Source: Campylobacteraceae bacterium (GTDB lineage Bacteria > Campylobacterota > Campylobacteria > Campylobacterales > Campylobacteraceae). From it: a stretch of 19,872 nucleotides of DNA. How positions within the stretch are numbered: position 1 is the first letter of the stretch; each line of letters begins with the position of its first letter. Under the pieces are notes generated by a model. That model worked only from the letters and a program-made list of their open reading frames with translations, was not told the origin of the DNA and did not search any database. Where the stretch lies: the NCBI GenBank assembly GCA_031256525.1, contig JAIRQK010000179.1:1-19872 (forward strand), given 5' to 3'. The translations under genes were made by a program, and so were the position numbers. Of this stretch, positions 15,912-19,872 are shown piece after piece.

Positions 15912-16796
15912 TTAGTTAGAAAGCGATGAAACATATGCCGCAACAGCTCGTTTTTGTATATCTGCTAAACGACCATCGTTAAAGTTTGGCATGTCCCCAA
16001 TAAAACCGCCTTTACCGCGTTTGAGAACATCAAGAACGAATTCAGAAGTACCATATTTTGTCAAATTTGGACCAAATCCACCCATTCCTTCACCATCTTC
16101 TCCGTGGCAAGCTGCACAAGAGTTGTTCCATATCTCTTCGCCATTTCCTACAGCGTTTTTCGCTGATTTACCACTTGTTGAAATATGATTAAACATATAC
16201 GCAACAGCTTGTTTTGCTTCTTCTTTGCTTTCAAGCGTTCCGCCAGCCATAGCTAACATAGGACCTGCGTCATACATCAAACCTTTTGAACCGCTGATAA
16301 CATACTCAACAGCTCCATTTTCGCTGCCCCATACTGTTAGGTCAGCTGCTTTTCCATCAATACCCTTGCCATCTATTCCGTGACAAATTGCACATTGTAC
16401 TAAATAGACACGTTTACCCATTTCGTTGAGTTTTTCTTTATCTAAGCTACTCCACGTGTTTTGGAAGTTACTGTTATATTTTGCAACCTCTTCGTTGTAC
16501 TCCCCAATTTGCGAATACGCATTTAGCGGATACGCAAATGGTGAACCAGCAGGTGCACACATATACCAAATTCCCCAAAGAGTAACTAGTATAAAAGATA
16601 CAATCCATCCTAAAGGGAGTGGATTTTTATACTCTTTAATACCATCCCAACTTTCTTTCGAACTTTCACCGCTTGCTTTTCCACTTTTAATATCTTTGAA
16701 ATATATGGAAACGACAACAAATGTTATTAAAACTAAAGCAACAGTTCCAATGATCGCTAAGAGGTTGATGTTATCACTTAAGTTAAACCAACTCAT
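15912..16796 (-). CDS. ccoP: cbb3-type cytochrome c oxidase diheme subunit CcoP
   Basis: A 294-residue membrane-anchored diheme cytochrome c that passes electrons from soluble cytochrome c to CcoO and the catalytic subunit. Two membrane segments (about 11-33 and 63-80) precede a periplasmic region with two heme c sites: CAICH (Cys135, Cys138, His139) and CAACH (Cys227, Cys230, His231). Met180 and Met269 (GDMPNF) are the likely axial ligands. Two N-terminal helices are present, as in one class of CcoP. The ATG overlaps the ccoQ stop in ATGA. Confidence 0.96.
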   Translation of the reverse strand: MSWFNLSDNINLLAIIGTVALVLITFVVVSIYFKDIKSGKASGESSKESWDGIKEYKNPLPLGWIVSFILVTLWGIWYMCAPAGSPFAYPLNAYSQIGEYNEEVAKYNSNFQNTWSSLDKEKLNEMGKRVYLVQCAICHGIDGKGIDGKAADLTVWGSENGAVEYVISGSKGLMYDAGPMLAMAGGTLESKEEAKQAVAYMFNHISTSGKSAKNAVGNGEEIWNNSCAACHGEDGEGMGGFGPNLTKYGTSEFVLDVLKRGKGGFIGDMPNFNDGRLADIQKRAVAAYVSSLSN

Positions 16797-17026
16797 TTTT
16801 GCTCCTCTTCCTTGTTCAATTTACTTTTTCTATTCGGCATAGGCTCTACAGGCACATCATGAATATCATCATAAATTGCCATACCACCATATTTTTCAAA
16901 ATTTCTTTCTCCACTCTTTTCTGAACTATATAAATGATATATATAGAGATAGAAAATAAGTGCCAAAACGGCAGTCAGCAGTACATATAGATACCCCTGA
17001 TATTCGACTATAAAATCTAGCATCAT
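16793..17026 (-). CDS. ccoQ: cbb3-type oxidase small subunit CcoQ
   Basis: A 77-residue protein with one membrane helix (about 11-31) and a charged tail ending NKEEEQK. CcoQ/FixQ stabilises the complex and the binding of CcoP. Identity rests on size, topology and location between ccoO and ccoP more than on a strong motif. AAGGA precedes a double ATG (MM), so either methionine may be the start. It begins 10 bases after the ccoO stop. Confidence 0.88.
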   Translation of the reverse strand: MMLDFIVEYQGYLYVLLTAVLALIFYLYIYHLYSSEKSGERNFEKYGGMAIYDDIHDVPVEPMPNRKSKLNKEEEQK

Positions 17027-17036
17027 TTCATATTCC

Positions 17037-17702
17037 TTACTTCAAGCTATTCATATATGCTATTAAGGCAACTATTTCTAGTATTTCGCCATTATTGATA
17101 GCATCTTGCACATCTTGACCTTTCATACCAGCAACCACTGCTTTAGCTTCTTCCAAAGCTCGCTCTTGAGCTTCTTCCCATGTTCCAAGCACTGGCATAC
17201 CAGGTGCATCGTAAGGGGTATTGAAAACTGCTTTAACAGTAACTGCTTCAGCATAAGCTGTCTCAATATCTGCTTTCTTTTTATATAAATGCGGATAAGC
17301 AGGCATAATTGAACCAGGAACAATACTGGCTGGACTCTTCATATGATTTTCATGCCAATCAGACGTTCTATAGTTACCAACTCTAAGCAAGTCAGGTCCT
17401 GTTCTTTTTGAACCCCATAAAAACGGTCTATCATAAGCATATTCGCCACTTACTGAATATCTACCATATCTATCAGTTTCTGATTTGAATGGTCTAATTT
17501 TTTGTGAATGGCAACCACTGCAATTCTCTTTAATATAGATATGACGACCAGCTGTCTCTAAAACAGTGTAAGGTTTTGTTCCCTCTACCGGACGAGCAAT
17601 CTCTTTAAAACTTGGTAAAACTGTTACTAAACCAGCATAAGCAACTACTATAAACAAAAACACTGCAAAAAAGAAAGGATTTTTTTCTAACCAACTAAAC
17701 AT
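17037..17702 (-). CDS. ccoO: cbb3-type cytochrome c oxidase monoheme subunit CcoO
   Basis: A 221-residue membrane-anchored cytochrome c. One N-terminal helix (about 10-29) leads to a periplasmic domain with the heme site NCSGCHSQ (Cys61, Cys64, His65), the conserved RYGRYSVSGEYAYDRPFLWGSKRTGPDL block (78-105, in overlapping parts) and Met133 in SIMPAYP as sixth heme ligand. Length fits the family. AAAAGGAG is the ribosome site; the gene starts 12 bases after ccoN. Confidence 0.97.
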   Translation of the reverse strand: MFSWLEKNPFFFAVFLFIVVAYAGLVTVLPSFKEIARPVEGTKPYTVLETAGRHIYIKENCSGCHSQKIRPFKSETDRYGRYSVSGEYAYDRPFLWGSKRTGPDLLRVGNYRTSDWHENHMKSPASIVPGSIMPAYPHLYKKKADIETAYAEAVTVKAVFNTPYDAPGMPVLGTWEEAQERALEEAKAVVAGMKGQDVQDAINNGEILEIVALIAYMNSLK

Positions 17703-17714
17703 TCTATCTCCTTT

Positions 17715-19211
17715 TTATGCAGCTACTGGCGAAGCATTTTGAGGCTCTTTGTCAAGCACTCTGCCACCACGAACTGTTTTAATAATATTATAAGCAAACA
17801 AGAAGAAACCAAGTAGATAAAGTGTACCGCCCACAGCTCTTATTGCATAATATGGCATAAGTACTGTGCTTGTATCAACAAATGAATGAGTTAATACACC
17901 AAACTCATCTGTTGCTCTCCACATCATACCTTGAGTAATTCCAGCTACCCACATACTTGTAAAGAATAGTACAATACCTAATGTTTGCAACCAAAGTTGA
18001 GTTTCCATTAGCTTTTTACTATGTAATTCTCTTTTGAACATTCTAGGGATCATATGATATAGCGACGCCATTGTCATAAATCCAACCCAACCAAGTGTTC
18101 CATCATGAACATGTCCAGGAATCCAATCAGTAAAGTGTGCTAATGCATTAACAGATTTAACTGAAAGAATTGGTCCTTCAAGTGTTGAGAACATGTAGAA
18201 TGTTGATGCTAAAATCATAAATTTCACCAATACATTTGATTTCACTTGTCCCCACTCACCTTTCATAGTAAGAAGAATATTTATTGCAGAACCCCAAGAA
18301 GGCAAGATTAATATTACAGAGAATATTGAACCCATTGTTTGTACCCAATCTGGAACTGCTTGATAAATAAGGTGGTGTCCGCCTGCCCATAGATAAATAA
18401 ACATTAATCCCCAAAATGAGAATAATGAAAGTTTATATGAGTAAACCGCTTGTCCTGACTCTTTTGGTAAGAAGTAGTAAAGCTGAGCGATGATACCTAC
18501 AGTAAATACGAACGCAACAGCGTTGTGTCCATACCACCATTGAACCATTGCATCATTTGCTCCAGAATACATAGAGACTGCATGATACCATTTTCCATAA
18601 CCAGAAACTAAAGCTGTAGGAATAGCCATATTGTTAAATAGATATAGCATCGCTATTCCTAAGAATACAGCGATATAATACCAAAGCGATATATAAAGAG
18701 CTTTTTCGCGTCTAATACCAATTAGACCAAAAATACCAACTCCCCATAATACCCAAACAACAACAACCAATATATCTAATGGCCATTGAAGCTCTGCGTA
18801 CTCTTTACCTCCAGAAATTCCCAAGAATAAAGAAACTACAGCTAATGTCATAAGTATCATATACAACCAGAAATGCAATTTTCCTATAACCATAAGAAAT
18901 GGCGATTCTGACATTGATACTTTAAGTACACGCTGTCCAACATAATACCAAGTAGCAAAAATACCACTTAGCATAAACCCAAATATTACACCCGAAGTAT
19001 GTAATATACGTAGTCTTCCGAATGTTAAATACTCACCTAAAGCACTTTCTAGACCTAAAAGACCTAAAAAACCACTTACTAGGTTTGGTAAAAACATTTG
19101 AAAGGCTATCACGACACCTAAAAGCATACCAACGATACCAAATAATATGGCAGCGAAGAGAAAACATTTGGCGACTGAATAGTCATAGCTCAATGCATCC
19201 GTAGTGTGCAT
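17715..19211 (-). CDS. ccoN: cbb3-type cytochrome c oxidase catalytic subunit CcoN
   Basis: A 498-residue protein with about 12 membrane helices that reduces O2 to water and pumps protons. Visible ligands: His71 and His369 for the low-spin heme b, His367 for heme b3 (IPGHVHDG), and His229, His279 and His280 (AGGHH) for CuB. Tyr273 is the residue cross-linked to a CuB histidine in this class. All are present, so the enzyme should be active. A strong GGAGGAG site precedes the ATG. First gene of ccoNOQP, the high-affinity oxidase that serves microaerobic respiration in Campylobacterota. The next gene upstream on the same strand is a response regulator. Confidence 0.98.
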   Translation of the reverse strand: MHTTDALSYDYSVAKCFLFAAILFGIVGMLLGVVIAFQMFLPNLVSGFLGLLGLESALGEYLTFGRLRILHTSGVIFGFMLSGIFATWYYVGQRVLKVSMSESPFLMVIGKLHFWLYMILMTLAVVSLFLGISGGKEYAELQWPLDILVVVVWVLWGVGIFGLIGIRREKALYISLWYYIAVFLGIAMLYLFNNMAIPTALVSGYGKWYHAVSMYSGANDAMVQWWYGHNAVAFVFTVGIIAQLYYFLPKESGQAVYSYKLSLFSFWGLMFIYLWAGGHHLIYQAVPDWVQTMGSIFSVILILPSWGSAINILLTMKGEWGQVKSNVLVKFMILASTFYMFSTLEGPILSVKSVNALAHFTDWIPGHVHDGTLGWVGFMTMASLYHMIPRMFKRELHSKKLMETQLWLQTLGIVLFFTSMWVAGITQGMMWRATDEFGVLTHSFVDTSTVLMPYYAIRAVGGTLYLLGFFLFAYNIIKTVRGGRVLDKEPQNASPVAA

Positions 19212-19221
19212 TAACTCCTCC

Positions 19222-19245
19222 TCTGATAATTTTATGTCACAAAAA
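19222..19245 (-). promoter_or_regulatory. TGTGA direct repeat and TTATGT/ACATAA arms before ccoN
   Basis: On the minus strand TTATGTGA is followed after a T-run by TGTGACATAA. This gives two TGTGA boxes in the same orientation and 6-base inverted ends. It resembles half of a CRP/FNR-family site but lacks the TCACA partner. It lies between the candidate -10 and the ribosome site, where a bound protein would repress. Confidence 0.25.
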
Positions 19246-19263
19246 AATCACATAAGTGTTGTA

Positions 19264-19269
19264 ATTATA
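19264..19269 (-). promoter_or_regulatory. Candidate -10 element of the cco operon
   Basis: TATAAT on the minus strand, about 53 bases upstream of the ccoN ATG, sits inside a GTAATATAATTAC inverted repeat. No clear -35 is present. A second, weaker TAAAAT lies very close to the ribosome site. Confidence 0.4.
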
Positions 19270-19284
19270 TTACATATAAAATAG

Positions 19285-19307
19285 ATTTAATCTTAATAAG
19301 ATTAAAT
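19285..19307. promoter_or_regulatory. 23-base perfect dyad between the response regulator gene and ccoN
   Basis: ATTTAATCTTA (19285-19295) and TAAGATTAAAT (19297-19307) are inverted repeats around one base. No T-run follows on the minus strand, which argues against a terminator. It lies just upstream of the candidate -10, in the -35 region, so a dimeric regulator site for the cco operon is the more likely reading. Confidence 0.4.
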
Positions 19308-19350
19308 TTGTATTAAATTATTAACTATATTATTTTTTTAAAATTTCAAA

Positions 19351-19872
19351 TTAGCTATCTATTTTATAGCCAAGACCGGGAACATTTTTTATAAAATCAG
19401 GGTCTGTTTTTTTTCTAACTCTTCTTACAAGCGTCCTAACTGCAGTATCATTTGCCTTGCTATTTGACCAAACTATCCTCTTAATATCTTCATGCAAAAC
19501 AAAAGAGCCTAAATGTTTTATCAAGTGAGAAACAAATAAAATCTCCTTTTTTGTGAGATTTATATTTTCTTCATTTCGAACGAGAACTTTTTTATATTTG
19601 TCAAATTTGTAACCATTTCCAAGCTCAATTATATTATCAACAGAAAATCTATCTTTTGTTACGTTATGTATAGTGTTTAAAATATCCTCTGGGTCAATAG
19701 GTTTTATCAAATATTTATCAATTCCAACATCTATTGCACCGATGAGTTTATCTTTATCACTAAAAGCACTTAAAACAATAATCGGTATCTCTTTTGATAT
19801 AGTTTTAACTTCACGAGCAAACTCCAATCCATCTTTAATTGGCATAGAGATATCCGTAACTATGACATCAGG
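19351..19872 (-). CDS. OmpR-family response regulator, 5' part outside the window
   Basis: The visible 173 residues begin inside the receiver domain at PDVIVTDISMP, where the Asp of VTD is the phosphoacceptor. The conserved Thr/Ser position (LSAF) and the Lys in YLIKPID follow. The C-terminal winged-helix DNA-binding domain is complete (LTKKEILFVSHLIKH to VRRVRKKTDPDFIKNVPGLGY). An internal ATG at 19843-19845 is not the real start because coding continues to the window edge. The gene is on the same strand as ccoN, 139 bases upstream of it, and could control it, but that is inference. Its sensor kinase should lie outside the window if it is paired. Confidence 0.93.
   Translation of the reverse strand, partial: PDVIVTDISMPIKDGLEFAREVKTISKEIPIIVLSAFSDKDKLIGAIDVGIDKYLIKPIDPEDILNTIHNVTKDRFSVDNIIELGNGYKFDKYKKVLVRNEENINLTKKEILFVSHLIKHLGSFVLHEDIKRIVWSNSKANDTAVRTLVRRVRKKTDPDFIKNVPGLGYKIDS

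Noticed and set aside
16426..16842. 138-codon plus-strand frame opposite ccoP and ccoQ
   Set aside because: Mirror of a well-supported cytochrome gene; no ribosome site or recognisable protein.
19351..19845. Response regulator starting at the internal ATG (MPIKDGL)
   Set aside because: The preceding codons encode DVIVTDIS with the phosphoacceptor Asp, so coding runs to the window edge and this ATG is internal.
1..19872. CRISPR arrays, tRNA or rRNA genes, intact insertion sequences, known riboswitches
   Set aside because: No regularly spaced repeats, transposase motifs, terminal inverted repeats with target duplications, or cloverleaf-like stretches were seen.

Overview
This AT-rich window comes from a Campylobacterota (epsilonproteobacterial) chromosome. 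The signs are a ccoNOQP cbb3 oxidase operon ending in small family-specific genes and then an addB-addA pair, single-chain pyruvate:ferredoxin oxidoreductase, an rplM-rpsI operon, and a proteobacterial-type LuxS. From memory, the order nifJ / rpsI-rplM / addA-addB / small genes / ccoPQON / response regulator matches the Campylobacter jejuni region around Cj1476c-Cj1491c. This is therefore an old conserved backbone. A free-living relative (Sulfurimonas- or Arcobacter-like) is plausible, but I cannot fix the genus.

Left part (1-3520): luxS on the minus strand diverges from a plus-strand operon of three genes: a tandem universal stress protein, a Na+/phosphate-cotransporter-like protein with a PhoU-like tail, and a 64-residue four-cysteine protein. 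That operon ends at a perfect 34-bp palindrome, which probably terminates transcription from both sides because nifJ converges on it.

Middle part (3533-9263, all minus strand): nifJ (complete, 1184 aa); then, going upstream, a hairpin, a truncated TrbL-like gene and a cysteine-rich lipoprotein gene. Next comes a 372-base region without a long gene, which holds two dyads, a 10-base poly-G tract inside a tiny ORF, and the rpsI terminator. rpsI and rplM follow. The TrbL fragment looks like a relic of a conjugative element, placed where C. jejuni carries other genes (cadF, from memory).

Right part (9388-19872, all minus strand): transcription runs ccoN, ccoO, ccoQ, ccoP, a DUF4006-type protein and a 33-residue membrane peptide. 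After a strong terminator-like hairpin come a TPM-like membrane protein, a FixH-like protein, addB and addA. Most genes are separated by only a few bases or overlap by 4 bases. Respiratory-complex genes, probable assembly or accessory genes and the recombination helicase-nuclease therefore sit in one long, tightly coupled array that appears to be attenuated in the middle. The 5'-truncated gene at the right edge is an OmpR-type response regulator.

I see no CRISPR array, tRNA, rRNA or intact insertion sequence, and no clearly new multi-gene system. The most interesting items are the conjugation relic with the poly-G tract, the overlooked 33-aa peptide in the cco operon, the terminator inside the start of the TPM gene, and the chain of 4-base overlaps linking fixH-like, addB and addA.
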